Assembly: GCA_021776755.1 (NCBI GenBank)
Contig: JAJFFI010000071.1
Span: 1 to 8,236, forward strand
Length of the DNA: 8,236 nucleotides
Direction: 5' to 3'
Source: Alphaproteobacteria bacterium
Lineage (GTDB): Bacteria; Pseudomonadota; Alphaproteobacteria; JAJFFI01
The position numbers were made by a program, and so were the translations under genes. Positions 1 to 7,307 of the stretch are shown here, piece after piece. The notes under the pieces were generated by a model that saw only the letters and a program-made list of their open reading frames with translations, searched no databases and was not told where the DNA came from. Numbering within the stretch: position 1 is the first letter of the stretch; every line of letters begins with the position of its first letter.

Positions 1-250
1 TGCCGGCAAGCGCGCTCTGGCCACCGGTCGCCGGGCCGGGCGTCACGGGAACCGTGGGGACGGCTGCGGTCGAACCCGCCGTGGCGCCGCCGGTGCCGCC
101 CGCCGCCGTTGACCCGGTGGTTTGCGCCAGCACACCGACATCGAGCCATGCAGGATCGAACCATCCCAGCATCCATGTGCCGGCATCCGCCAGTACAGGC
201 ATCAACATCATCGGAAGGATCGTGGCCGCCTCGGCCATCGCATTCTCCAT
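1..250 (-). CDS. tolQ: Probable TolQ, N-terminal 83 codons only (runs off the window)
   Basis: An open minus-strand frame begins at ATG 250-248 and continues without a stop to the window edge. A GGGG-rich Shine-Dalgarno (254-261 on the complement) lies at good spacing and fixes this start. The protein begins MENAMAEAATILPMMLMPVLAD, then WFDPAWLDVGVLAQ, then about 40 residues almost entirely of Ala, Gly, Thr, Pro, Val and Ser. None of the conserved TolQ membrane core (an ExbB/MotA-type proton channel subunit) is visible. The call therefore rests on position: directly downstream of ybgC, where tolQ opens the tol-pal operon in most Proteobacteria. If right, the protein carries an unusually long low-complexity N-terminal extension before its first TolQ-type membrane helix. 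It could instead be a different small envelope protein inserted ahead of tolQ. The reading frame itself is well supported; the identity is inference. Confidence 0.55.
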   Translation of the reverse strand, partial: MENAMAEAATILPMMLMPVLADAGTWMLGWFDPAWLDVGVLAQTTGSTAAGGTGGATAGSTAAVPTVPVTPGPATGGQSALAG

Positions 251-253
251 TTA

Positions 254-261
254 CCCACCCC
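254..261 (-). promoter_or_regulatory. Ribosome binding site deciding the start of the probable tolQ
   Basis: On the minus strand the bases GGGGTGGG stand just before TAA-ATG, with the GGGG block 7 nt from the start codon. The other in-frame ATG codons shortly downstream have no comparable purine tract, so the first ATG is preferred. The site lies in the 35-nt gap after the ybgC stop, which suggests translation is independently initiated rather than coupled. Confidence 0.45.
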
Positions 262-285
262 GTTCTTATGGTTCCATCATCAGGT

Positions 286-741
286 TCAGGTTTTTGCCGT
301 GTCGTCCTGACGGGCGGTTACTTGGCCGAGCGCCGCCATGACGGGCTCGGGAATCCGGGCGGGCCGGCCTTCGCGGTCCATGCAGGCGACCCGAAGCCGC
401 AATCGCACCAGATCGCCGCCGCCGCGGCGGATGATCTGTTCAGTCCGGAGGCTCGCGCCGCGAAGCTCGACCATCCGGCTGTGGACCTCGAGCAGATCGT
501 CGAGACGGGCCGGCATCCGGTAGTCGATCTCGCAGTTCCGCACGGCAAATCCGACGCCGTAGGTGGCGAACATTTCCTCCTGTCCGAAGCCCACCAAGCG
601 CAGCAACTCTGTACGGGCGCGCTCGGCAAACTTCAAGTAATTGGCGTAATAGACGATGCCACCGACGTCGGTATCCTCGTAATAGACCCGCACCGGAAAA
701 ACGTGGACGCCACCCCGAATTTCGCCGCTGGTGATAGTCAT
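286..741 (-). CDS. ybgC: YbgC-type acyl-CoA thioesterase of the tol-pal cluster
   Basis: A 151-residue hotdog-fold (4HBT) thioesterase, close to the usual family length. Residues 20-25 are YYEDTD, followed by VGGIVYYANYLKFAERART (26-44), the diagnostic active-site loop and start of the central hotdog helix. D25 aligns with the catalytic Asp18 of E. coli and Haemophilus YbgC. The His found after the VVY motif in E. coli is Tyr here, which I believe is common in alphaproteobacterial members. The family hydrolyses acyl-CoA thioesters in the cytoplasm and in gammaproteobacteria is tied to phospholipid synthesis; it is almost always the first gene of the ybgC-tolQRAB-pal cluster. The start at 741 gives the normal N-terminus; the gap to the ruvB stop is 32 nt with no obvious terminator, so it is probably cotranscribed with ruvB and the gene that follows. 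Confidence 0.95.
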   Translation of the reverse strand: MTITSGEIRGGVHVFPVRVYYEDTDVGGIVYYANYLKFAERARTELLRLVGFGQEEMFATYGVGFAVRNCEIDYRMPARLDDLLEVHSRMVELRGASLRTEQIIRRGGGDLVRLRLRVACMDREGRPARIPEPVMAALGQVTARQDDTAKT

Positions 742-773
742 CCAATAGGGCCTTTTTGTGTCGCGGGCATGAC

Positions 774-1835
774 TTAGCTGCTGTCGGCGTCGCCGTTGTC
801 GCCGGCCCGGGTGAGGAGGTCCATCTGGTCCCCGGAGCGCCTCGGCGGGGCGAGATCGAGGTAACGGTAGCCCTCTTCCGAAACCATGCGCCCGCGCGGC
901 GTGCGGTGCACGAGGCCCTGCTGGATCAGGTAGGGCTCGATCACGTCTTCGATCATGTCGCGGGCCTCCGAGAGGGCCGCGGCCAGGGTCTCGGCGCCGA
1001 CCGGCCCGCCGCCGTATTTCTCGGCGATCAGCAGAAGGTAGCGCCGGTCCATCGCATCCAGCCCGCGGGCATCGACCTCGAGCCGGTTCAGCGCCGCGTC
1101 CGCCTCCGTGCGCCCCACCTGTGGGTGGCCATCTACGGCCGAGAAATCGCGCACCCGGCGCAGCAGCCGGCCGGCAACCCGGGGCGTGCCCCGCGAGCGC
1201 CGCGCGATCTCGGCGGCGCCGTCAGGCGTGAGCTTCAACTCGAGCACGCCCGCCGAGCGCTCGACGATCTGCTGCAGCTCGGCCTCGCCGTAGAACGAGA
1301 GCCGTAGCGGGATGCCGAAGCGGTCGCGGAGCGGCGTGGTGAGCAGGCCGGATCGGGTCGTGGCGCCGATCAGCGTAAACGGCGGCAGGTCGATGCGGAT
1401 CGAGCGCGCCGCCGGGCCCTCGCCGATGATGAGATCGAGCTGGTGATCCTCCATCGCGGGATAGAGGATTTCCTCGACCGCCGGGGCGAGACGGTGAATT
1501 TCGTCGATAAACAGCACGTCGCGCGGCTGGAGATTCGTGAGCAGGGCCGCGAGATCGCCAGCCCGCGCGATGACCGGGCCCGAGGTAGCGCGGAAATCGA
1601 CGCCAAGCTCGCGGGCGACGATCTGGGCAAGCGTCGTCTTGCCGAGGCCGGGCGGGCCGAACAGCAGCGTGTGATCCATCGCCTCGCCACGCGCGCGGGC
1701 CGCCTCGATGAAAACGCGGAGATTGCCGAGCACCTGGGTCTGGCCCACGAATTCGTCGAGCCGCTGGGGACGGATCGCGGTCTCGCCCCGGTCCTCGGTG
1801 CTGAGCTCGCCGGAGATGACGCGGTCCTCGTTCAT
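774..1835 (-). CDS. ruvB: RuvB, Holliday junction branch-migration ATPase
   Basis: A 353-residue AAA+ motor of normal family length. RuvB forms hexameric rings that flank a RuvA-bound Holliday junction and pump the DNA arms using ATP. Visible motifs in order: Walker A GPPGLGKT (60-67), Walker B LFIDEIH (108-114), sensor 1 GATTR (157-161), arginine finger in TPLRDRFG (167-174, R170 by family alignment), sensor 2 in [12 protein letters not shown] (216-227), and the C-terminal winged-helix DNA-binding domain with RTPRGRMV (311-318). The region after the conserved EEGYRYLDL is a short, variable, acidic tail. The start ATG lies 10 nt after the ruvA stop, with an AGGA Shine-Dalgarno 4 nt before it, partly within the gap, so translation is likely coupled to ruvA. 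All catalytic motifs are intact and the gene is expected to be functional. Confidence 0.99.
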   Translation of the reverse strand: MNEDRVISGELSTEDRGETAIRPQRLDEFVGQTQVLGNLRVFIEAARARGEAMDHTLLFGPPGLGKTTLAQIVARELGVDFRATSGPVIARAGDLAALLTNLQPRDVLFIDEIHRLAPAVEEILYPAMEDHQLDLIIGEGPAARSIRIDLPPFTLIGATTRSGLLTTPLRDRFGIPLRLSFYGEAELQQIVERSAGVLELKLTPDGAAEIARRSRGTPRVAGRLLRRVRDFSAVDGHPQVGRTEADAALNRLEVDARGLDAMDRRYLLLIAEKYGGGPVGAETLAAALSEARDMIEDVIEPYLIQQGLVHRTPRGRMVSEEGYRYLDLAPPRRSGDQMDLLTRAGDNGDADSS

Positions 1836-1845
1836 GGGATCCTGC

Positions 1846-2457
1846 TCATCCGGCGGCCATTTCGCGGAGCGCGAAGTTGATCAGCTTGCCGGTGTCGGCG
1901 TCGTCGCCGAGCATCTTGCGGGCGATGCCGACATAGTTTGCGGCTTCGGCCTGCTTGTAGCCGAGGTTGACGAGGGCGGAGATCGCATCCGCCTCGGCCT
2001 TCGATTTCGGCGAGGCGGCAGCGCGGTCGGCAACGGCCAGCGGGTCGCCCGCGATTGCACCCGCCTTGTCCTTGAGCTCGGAGACGATCCGGCCACCGAG
2101 CTTGGGCCCGACGCCGTTGGCGCGGGTCAGCATGGCGCCGTCCTGCCCCGAAATGGCGTTCGCAAGCTCGCCTGGGTTGAGCGCCGAGAGGATCGCAAGC
2201 CCGACACGCGCGCCGACACCCTGCACGGTGGTGAGCAACCGAAACCAGTCGCGCTCGCTCTCGCTGGCAAAGCCGTAGAGGTGAATGTGGTCTTCGCGCA
2301 CATGGGTCTCGACATGCACGGCCGCCGCTTCGCCGACGCCGGGCAGCGCCGCGAGCGTGCGGGCCGACGCATACACCAGATATCCCACGCCGCCGACATC
2401 AATGATGGCCGCGTCATCAAGCAGCGCGTCCAGGCGGCCCGAAAGCTTGGCGATCAT
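1846..2457 (-). CDS. ruvA: RuvA, Holliday junction DNA-binding subunit
   Basis: A 203-residue protein matching the three-domain RuvA layout. The N-terminal OB-fold domain starts [10 protein letters not shown] and spans about residues 1-63, ending HIHLYGF. Domain II holds two helix-hairpin-helix motifs, around [17 protein letters not shown] (74-90) and [20 protein letters not shown] (111-130), which contact the minor groove of the junction arms. A low-complexity Ala-rich linker (about 133-152) leads to domain III (about 153-203, with [18 protein letters not shown]), which binds RuvB. RuvA tetramers hold the junction in an open square and load the RuvB rings. The start codon overlaps the ruvC stop as ATGA (2454-2457), a translational-coupling arrangement, and the start agrees with the canonical MI-KL N-terminus. 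Confidence 0.98.
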   Translation of the reverse strand: MIAKLSGRLDALLDDAAIIDVGGVGYLVYASARTLAALPGVGEAAAVHVETHVREDHIHLYGFASESERDWFRLLTTVQGVGARVGLAILSALNPGELANAISGQDGAMLTRANGVGPKLGGRIVSELKDKAGAIAGDPLAVADRAAASPKSKAEADAISALVNLGYKQAEAANYVGIARKMLGDDADTGKLINFALREMAAG

Positions 2458-2966
2458 CGCACGGTCCCGCTTGCGGCAAGCCGGGCTTCGAGATCGCGGG
2501 CGCCGGCGTAGTGGCTGTGACAGATCGCGGCCGCGAGCGCATCGGCTGCATCCGCGTCCGTGACCTTCGTTCCCGGCAGCAGGCGCGCGACCATGTCCTG
2601 CACCTGTTTCTTGTCGGCATGACCGACGCCGACGACGGATTTCTTGATCCGGTTGGTGGCGTATTCAGCGACCGGTATTCCTGCCCGTGCCGGGGCGAGC
2701 AGCACGACGCCGCGGGCCTGGCCGAGCTTCAGGGTGGAGTCCGGATTCTTGTTCACGAAGGTCTCTTCGACCGCGGCTTCATCGGGGGCGTACTCAATGA
2801 CGACCGCCGTGACGCCGTCATAAAGCTGGACGAGGCGGGCCGGCAAGGGGAGGGCGGCGTCGGTTGTCACCGCGCCATGGGCAACGTGGCTGAGGCGGTT
2901 GCCGGTGCATTCGATGACACCCCAGCCGGTGCGCCGGAGACCGGGGTCGAGGCCGAGGAGCCGCAT
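2454..2966 (-). CDS. ruvC: RuvC, Holliday junction resolvase (crossover junction endonuclease)
   Basis: A 170-residue resolvase with the RNase H-like fold; dimers make paired nicks across a Holliday junction held by RuvAB. The four metal-binding acidic residues are visible: D7 in [10 protein letters not shown]68 in [12 protein letters not shown] (aligned with E. coli Glu66), and D139 and D142 in the DAADALA motif (aligned with Asp138 and Asp141). The conserved stretch [10 protein letters not shown] follows. The frame stays open about 31 codons further upstream, into yebC, but those codons read as Arg/Cys-rich nonsense. The start at 2966 gives the universal M-LLGLDPG N-terminus and a 7-nt gap after the yebC stop. 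Its stop overlaps the ruvA start by ATGA. Expected to be a functional resolvase. Confidence 0.98.
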   Translation of the reverse strand: MRLLGLDPGLRRTGWGVIECTGNRLSHVAHGAVTTDAALPLPARLVQLYDGVTAVVIEYAPDEAAVEETFVNKNPDSTLKLGQARGVVLLAPARAGIPVAEYATNRIKKSVVGVGHADKKQVQDMVARLLPGTKVTDADAADALAAAICHSHYAGARDLEARLAASGTVR

Positions 2967-2973
2967 GCCGGCG

Positions 2974-3723
2974 TCAGGCGGAGAGGCGCGCGAGCACCTC
3001 GTCCGACATCTCGAAATTGGCCGATACCGTCTGCACGTCGTCACTGTCCTCAAGCGCATCGAGCAGCTTGATCAGGCTCTCGGCCTTGTCCTCCTCGACC
3101 GGCACGGTGTTCTGGGGCTTCCAGACCAGGCCCGCGCGTTCGGGCGCGCCGAACTTCTCCTCGAGCCCCTCGCGGACGGTGTTGAAATCGTCGGCCTCGC
3201 AGACGACCTCGTGCGCCTCGTCGCCGGACGCGACGTCCGTGGCGCCCGCTTCGAGTGCTGCCTCGAACATGGCATCGGCGCTGGCGGCGGACGCCGGATA
3301 AACCACTTCGCCGACCCGGTCGAAGGCGAAACTGACGGCGCCCGTCTCGGCGAGATTGCCGCTGTATTTCGAAAACGCCGCGCGTACCTCGGCGGCCGTG
3401 CGGTTGCGGTTGTCGGTCAGCGCCTCGACGATCACCGCGACGCCGCCAGGTCCGTAGCCTTCGTAGCGCACCTCGTCGAAATTCTCGCCCTCGCCGGATC
3501 CGGCCGCGACCTTGACCGCCTTCGAGATGCGGTCATTCGGCATGTTCTGCGCGCGGGCCGCCGCGACCGCCGTCCGGAGGCGCGGATTGGCATCCGGGTC
3601 GGGGCCCGACTCCTTGGCCGCGACCGTAATTTCGCGCGCCAGCTTGGCGAACATTTTCGCCCGCTTGGCGTCCTGCGCACCCTTACGGTGCATGATGTTC
3701 TTGAATTGTGAATGGCCAGCCAT
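2974..3723 (-). CDS. yebC: YebC/TACO1-family translation and regulatory factor
   Basis: A 249-residue member of the YebC/PmpR/TACO1 family, of usual length. The N-terminus [18 protein letters not shown] is diagnostic, followed by PNDRI (62-66), the glycine-rich motif [20 protein letters not shown] (87-106) and [16 protein letters not shown] (123-138). The C-terminal third is acidic, ending in [11 protein letters not shown]. The family was first described as DNA-binding transcriptional regulators, and more recent work links it to relief of ribosome stalling on proline-rich stretches and to mitochondrial translation; which role applies here cannot be read from sequence. It is the first gene of the minus-strand operon and sits 7 nt before ruvC, a linkage conserved across many bacteria. 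A Shine-Dalgarno-like AAGGA (complement of 3737-3741) lies 13 nt before the ATG, rather distant. Confidence 0.97.
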   Translation of the reverse strand: MAGHSQFKNIMHRKGAQDAKRAKMFAKLAREITVAAKESGPDPDANPRLRTAVAAARAQNMPNDRISKAVKVAAGSGEGENFDEVRYEGYGPGGVAVIVEALTDNRNRTAAEVRAAFSKYSGNLAETGAVSFAFDRVGEVVYPASAASADAMFEAALEAGATDVASGDEAHEVVCEADDFNTVREGLEEKFGAPERAGLVWKPQNTVPVEEDKAESLIKLLDALEDSDDVQTVSANFEMSDEVLARLSA

Positions 3724-3801
3724 TTCGGCGTTCCGGTCCTTCGTTCTGCGTGGGGGCTAACGGCGCGAAGATACCACAAGCGCAGGTGATGCCACACGCT
3801 T

Positions 3802-3837
3802 GCGGACTCTCCCTGAGTCCCCGGGCAAAAAGTCCGC
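3802..3837. repeat. Two overlapping, mutually exclusive inverted repeats
   Basis: GGACTC (3804-3809) and GAGTCC (3815-3820) form a perfect 6-bp stem with a 5-nt loop. The same left arm, read as GCGGACT (3802-3808), is also perfectly complementary to AGTCCGC (3831-3837), 22 nt further on. A CCCGGG palindrome (3820-3825) lies between. The two pairings share the left arm and cannot form together. They could be an operator, or a leader structure of the yebC-side transcript (about 80-115 nt upstream of its start). There is no T-run directly after the short stem, so a simple terminator is unlikely. Function is not known. Confidence 0.4.
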
Positions 3838-3849
3838 GCGGGAAAGTCT

Positions 3850-3873
3850 CCTTAAAGTTACACGTTGTTAAGG
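3850..3873. repeat. Inverted repeat CCTTAA-N12-TTAAGG, possible operator
   Basis: CCTTAA (3850-3855) and TTAAGG (3868-3873) are perfect 6-bp inverted arms separated by 12 nt. The centre-to-centre spacing is 18 nt, compatible with a dimeric regulator binding two half-sites on one DNA face. The inner bases do not extend the symmetry. It lies about 90-115 nt upstream of the plus-strand binding-protein start. It could equally be chance in an A/T-rich pocket. Confidence 0.25.
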
Positions 3874-3963
3874 CGTTGCGGCGATACTGCTTGCTGAGAA
3901 AACCGCGAAATCGACCACAGCCGCCCGGGGGCCTGGGCCTTTACCAGACAGGCAGATTGTCCA

Positions 3964-5148
3964 ATGAAACGCATGTTTCCGCACGCGCTTAACTTTCTCG
4001 CCGCCGCGCTGATTCTGTCGGCGCCGGTGGCTTCGGCCGCACCGGGCGTCACAGATGACGAGATTCTGTTCGGTCAGTCGGCAGCCTTCGAGGGTCCTGC
4101 GGCCGAACTCGGCAAGGGCATGAACCTCGGCATTCGCGCGGCCTTTGCCGAAGCCAATCGCGCAGGCGGCGTGAAGGGCCGAAAGCTCCGGGTCGTCCAG
4201 TACGACGACGGCTACGAGCCAGACCGGGCGATGGAGCAGACCCGGAAGCTCATCAACAAGGACAAGGTCTTCGCACTGATCGGCGGCGTCGGCACACCGA
4301 CGTCGAAGGCCGTGCAACCCATCGCGAGTGCTGCCGGCGTCCCCTATATCGGCCCGTTCACCGGCGCCGAATTTCTGCGCTATCCGCACAAGCCCTGGGT
4401 GATCAACGTGCGCGGCTCGTACTATCAGGAAACCGAGGCCTGGATCGCGCATCTGACAGAGGATCTCGGCATCAAGCGGATCGCGATACTCTATCAGGAC
4501 GATTCGTTCGGCCGCGCGGGGCTCGCCGGCGTCAACCGCGCGCTCCGCAAACGCAACATGGAACTGATTGCCGAGGGCACCTACCGGCGCAACACGACGG
4601 CGGTCAAAACCTCGCTGCTGCATATCCGCAAGTACAAACCCGAGGCGGTCGTCATGGTCGGCGCGTACAAGCCGATCGCCGCGTTCGTCAAATATGCAAA
4701 ATCGCTGAAGATGAACCCGGTCTTCGTGAACATCTCCTTCGTCGGCAGCCAGGCGCTCGCAAGCGAACTTGGACCGCTGGGCGAAGGCGTCGTCGTGACA
4801 CAGGTCGTGCCGTTTCCCTGGGACAAGTCGGTCCCGCTGGTGGCCGACTATCATGCGGCGCTGAAGGCGCTCGATCCCGAGGCCGAGGCAGGGTTTGTCT
4901 CGCTTGAGGGATATCTGGTGGGCCGCCTCACGGTGGCCGCGCTGAACAAGATCGAGGGCGAGATCACGCGAAAGGGCCTCATTGATGCCGTCGCGACGGC
5001 CGGTATGTTCGATCTGGGCGGTGTCGCCCTGAGCTATGGCCCGAAGGACAACCAGGGCATGGACACGGTGTTTCTCACAGTGCTCCAGGCCGATGGCACG
5101 TTCCGGGCGGTATCGCGGCTCGTACGCCAGTCGGCGAGCGAGCGCTGA
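3964..5148 (+). CDS. Periplasmic ligand-binding protein, LivK type (type I binding fold), orphan of transporter genes
   Basis: A 394-residue secreted binding protein. A Sec signal peptide is clear: basic MKR, hydrophobic core LNFLAAALILSA, and a likely cleavage after ASA (residue 25) or the next Ala; there is no lipobox Cys, so it should be free in the periplasm. The mature part starts GVTDDEILFGQSAAFEGPA and follows the two-lobed Peripla_BP_6/LivK pattern: GIRAAFAEANRAGGVKGRKL (57-76), DDGYEP (81-86), FALIGGVGTPTSKAVQPI (103-120), PYIGPFTGAEFLR (127-139), YQDDSFGRAG (177-186) and VVMVGAYKPIA (229-239). Family members bind amino acids, amides, short-chain carboxylates or other small polar molecules; the ligand cannot be deduced here. 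No ABC permease or ATPase gene lies beside it. The next gene, 11 nt downstream on the same strand, is a chemoreceptor, which suggests a sensing role rather than, or as well as, uptake. The start at 3964 is chosen for the signal peptide; its ribosome site is weak. Confidence 0.9.
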   Translation: MKRMFPHALNFLAAALILSAPVASAAPGVTDDEILFGQSAAFEGPAAELGKGMNLGIRAAFAEANRAGGVKGRKLRVVQYDDGYEPDRAMEQTRKLINKDKVFALIGGVGTPTSKAVQPIASAAGVPYIGPFTGAEFLRYPHKPWVINVRGSYYQETEAWIAHLTEDLGIKRIAILYQDDSFGRAGLAGVNRALRKRNMELIAEGTYRRNTTAVKTSLLHIRKYKPEAVVMVGAYKPIAAFVKYAKSLKMNPVFVNISFVGSQALASELGPLGEGVVVTQVVPFPWDKSVPLVADYHAALKALDPEAEAGFVSLEGYLVGRLTVAALNKIEGEITRKGLIDAVATAGMFDLGGVALSYGPKDNQGMDTVFLTVLQADGTFRAVSRLVRQSASER

Positions 5149-5159
5149 GTGGCTGAGAC

Positions 5160-7307
5160 ATGAACCTGCTTTCGCAGTTCCGCAACCGGCCGGCGCTCCG
5201 CCGTCCCTCGCTGGTATCGAGCCTGAGCCGCATCGGCATCAAGCGCGGGCTCTACGTCGCGTTTGGCTTGATGGGTGCGCTGACGCTGGTGGTCGTTGTT
5301 TTTGCGTTTTCGATCTTCAACAATACCGGCCGCAAGGTGGAGGAAATCAACGCCCGCAGCCTGCCTTCGATCGTCGGCGCGCTCGAACTCGCGGGCGACG
5401 CGTCGTCGCTCGCCGCAACCGCGCCCTCGCTCGCGGCCACGGCCAACCGTGCGGACCGCGAGGCGGCCTGGGCACGGCTCGAGCGCCATGTCAGAGGCTT
5501 CAAGTCCCATCTCGCCGAGCTGCAGAAGTCCGGTTCGATCGACATCGAAATCCTCGACATGCTGAAAGGCATGAGCGAGCAGCTTGTTGACCATCTTCGC
5601 CAGTTGAACCATCTGGTGGACAAACGCCACACGGCGAGCCGGTACCGCCGGGAAATGGTGCGGTCTATCCACGACCGGCACGAGGCGCTGCTGGATGAAC
5701 TGGTGCCGCTGCTCGACGACTTGAATTTCGATCTGTCGATGTCGCTCGAGCGGACGCAGCAGGTCGATCTCGACCGGTTCGCGGATGTGCGCCTGCTTTC
5801 GGACGCGGCGGCAACTGCGAACCTGATCCAGAGCATCATGCTGGAAGCCGCGCACGAATCCGATATCAGCCGCCTCGCACCGCTCTCGGACCGCTATGAG
5901 GCGGCAGCCCACCGGCTGACGGTCATCCGCCGCGTGTTCGACAAGAGTCACCTGGCGCTCGTGCGCGCGATGGGATCCTTCACGTCATCCGGCATCGGCG
6001 CCAACGGCATTTTCGCGCTCCGCCAGAAAGAGCTTCAGTACGAAGAGGAAGTCCACGCGAAACTTGCTGTGACCCGGTTGTTTGCGACTGAAATCTCGGC
6101 CGAGTTCGGGAGTCTGGTCTCGATCACGCGCAAGCGCGTTGACGCGCTCGCCCACGTGGCTGCGGGAGATATAATCCAGGGCCGGTGGATCATCCTCGCG
6201 ACCGCGCTGATTGCGCTCCTGATTGCGTCCGCCATCGCGCTGCTGTTCGTGAAGGGTTATCTCGTGCGCAGGATCGGCGCCTTGCAGACCAGCATGTTGC
6301 AGATCGCATCCGGCGATCTGGCAGCCGACATCCCGACCCGGGGCGCCGACGAGATTGCCGCCATGGCCAAGGCGCTGGTCGTGCTGCGAGATGCCGCCGC
6401 CGAGGTCGAGGACGCCAACGCCCGCACTGAAAGTGCCCGCACCGAATCCATGAATGCGCGGCAGGCGGAAATGACCGTGCTGGCCGACAATCTTGAGTCG
6501 AGCGTTCTGAATCTGGTCGAAACCGTCACCGCGACGTCGGGCCAGATGGAGGAAGCCGCCCGCGGGATGAGCGCGACCGCCGAACAGACCCGCGGCCAGG
6601 CCGTCGCGGTCTCCGACTCCTCCAGCAGCGCCAGCGAAAACGTGCAGGCCGTCGCGGGTGCTGCGGACCAGATGGCGGCCTCGCTCGAGGAGATCAGCCG
6701 GCAGGTGGAGACCTCAAACGACATCACCCGGCACGCGGTCGAGCAGGCGGCGAGTACCAACGAGACGGTTCAGGGCCTCGCGCGCGCGGCGACCAAGATC
6801 GGCGAGATCGTGAAACTGATTTCCGACATTGCCGAGCAGACCAATCTGCTGGCGCTCAATGCCACTATTGAGGCGGCGCGGGCGGGTGAAGCCGGGCGCG
6901 GGTTCGCCGTGGTCGCGGCAGAAGTGAAAAACCTCGCCGGCCAGACCGCGTCGGCGACCGAGGAAATTGCTTCCCAGATCGGCGAGATCCAGACCGAGAC
7001 CGCGGGTGCCGTGGGCGCCATCGCCGACATCGGCGAGACCATCGGGCGGGTCAGCGAGATTGCCAGCGCCATCTCTTCGGCCGTGTCCGAACAGGGCTCG
7101 GCGACCCAGGAAATCGCCCGCAACGTTCAGGACGCGGCCGAGGGAACGAGCCGGGTGTCGGCAAGCATCGGGTCGGTGTCCGACGCCGCCTCCGAGACCG
7201 GGGCGCAGGCCGCCCAGGTCCTCTCCGCGGCAGGTCAGCTGAAGTCGGAGTCGGAAACGCTCCGCGGCCAGCTCTCGGACTTCCTCACGAAAATCCGCGC
7301 GGCCTGA
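5160..7307 (+). CDS. Methyl-accepting chemotaxis protein with a TorS/HBM-like periplasmic sensor domain
   Basis: A 715-residue transmembrane chemoreceptor. A basic cytoplasmic N-terminus (1-30, ending SRIGIKRG) leads to TM1 (about 31-53), a periplasmic region of nearly 290 residues (54-342), TM2 (about 343-365), a HAMP linker (about 366-420, with [20 protein letters not shown]) and a signalling coiled coil. The hairpin tip that contacts CheA and CheW is intact: [20 protein letters not shown] (556-575), then [13 protein letters not shown] (581-593). The sensor is predicted all-helical. Its segment [20 protein letters not shown] (65-84) with the following AP-LAA stretch resembles TorS sensor kinases and helical bimodular (HBM) receptors rather than the four-helix Tar type or dCACHE. 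It ends FLTKIRAA with no CheR/CheB-binding pentapeptide. It starts 11 nt after the binding-protein stop with only a weak ribosome site, so translation is probably coupled. The chemoreceptor call is certain; the sensor class is judged by eye. Confidence 0.96.
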   Translation: MNLLSQFRNRPALRRPSLVSSLSRIGIKRGLYVAFGLMGALTLVVVVFAFSIFNNTGRKVEEINARSLPSIVGALELAGDASSLAATAPSLAATANRADREAAWARLERHVRGFKSHLAELQKSGSIDIEILDMLKGMSEQLVDHLRQLNHLVDKRHTASRYRREMVRSIHDRHEALLDELVPLLDDLNFDLSMSLERTQQVDLDRFADVRLLSDAAATANLIQSIMLEAAHESDISRLAPLSDRYEAAAHRLTVIRRVFDKSHLALVRAMGSFTSSGIGANGIFALRQKELQYEEEVHAKLAVTRLFATEISAEFGSLVSITRKRVDALAHVAAGDIIQGRWIILATALIALLIASAIALLFVKGYLVRRIGALQTSMLQIASGDLAADIPTRGADEIAAMAKALVVLRDAAAEVEDANARTESARTESMNARQAEMTVLADNLESSVLNLVETVTATSGQMEEAARGMSATAEQTRGQAVAVSDSSSSASENVQAVAGAADQMAASLEEISRQVETSNDITRHAVEQAASTNETVQGLARAATKIGEIVKLISDIAEQTNLLALNATIEAARAGEAGRGFAVVAAEVKNLAGQTASATEEIASQIGEIQTETAGAVGAIADIGETIGRVSEIASAISSAVSEQGSATQEIARNVQDAAEGTSRVSASIGSVSDAASETGAQAAQVLSAAGQLKSESETLRGQLSDFLTKIRAA

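Larger units (their letters stand above)
3724..3963. promoter_or_regulatory. Divergent intergenic region between yebC and the binding-protein gene
   Basis: These 240 nt separate the outward-reading yebC and binding-protein starts, so they should hold the promoters for both the ruv operon and the sensory pair. It is visibly richer in A/T (for example 3847-3875 and 3896-3912) than the flanking genes. No tRNA or small-RNA gene was recognised. No convincing -35/-10 pair could be assigned: an AAGATA at 3768-3773 reads TATCTT on the minus strand and could be a -10 for yebC, but its upstream partner is poor. Just before the plus-strand gene, GCCC (3923-3926) and GGGC (3935-3938) could form a weak 4-bp stem. 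The Shine-Dalgarno for the plus-strand gene is weak (CAGG near 3949). Two better inverted repeats are listed separately. Confidence 0.6.

Noticed and set aside
216..222. Possible odd residue in RuvB sensor 2 (GTPRVAG, where E. coli has Asn in place of the Gly)
   Set aside because: The coordinates are residues of RuvB rather than window bases. Gly at this place is, as far as I recall, common in alphaproteobacterial RuvB, and all catalytic residues are intact.
109..777. Plus-strand open frame (222 codons) opposite ybgC and the probable tolQ
   Set aside because: It lies across two minus-strand genes, one with a full YbgC active-site motif; no domain is recognisable in the plus-strand product.
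2967..3059. Longer RuvC start inside yebC (31 extra codons)
   Set aside because: The extra residues are an Arg/Cys-rich antifamily sequence overlapping yebC, while the ATG at 2966 gives the universal RuvC N-terminus.
3880..3894. Sigma-54-like promoter (GG ... TTGC) upstream of the binding-protein gene
   Set aside because: The distance between the GG at 3880-3881 and the GC at 3893-3894 is 11 nt instead of the required 10, and the bases after GG do not fit TGGCAC.
3868..4854. Long minus-strand open frame (328 codons) opposite the binding-protein gene
   Set aside because: It mirrors a gene with a clear signal peptide and family motifs. Its translation is rich in Arg, Asp and His with no recognisable domain, as expected of antisense frames in GC-rich DNA.
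5034..5951. Minus-strand open frame (305 codons) spanning the binding protein/chemoreceptor junction
   Set aside because: It crosses the boundary of two well-supported plus-strand genes and has no recognisable motif; a GC-driven shadow frame.
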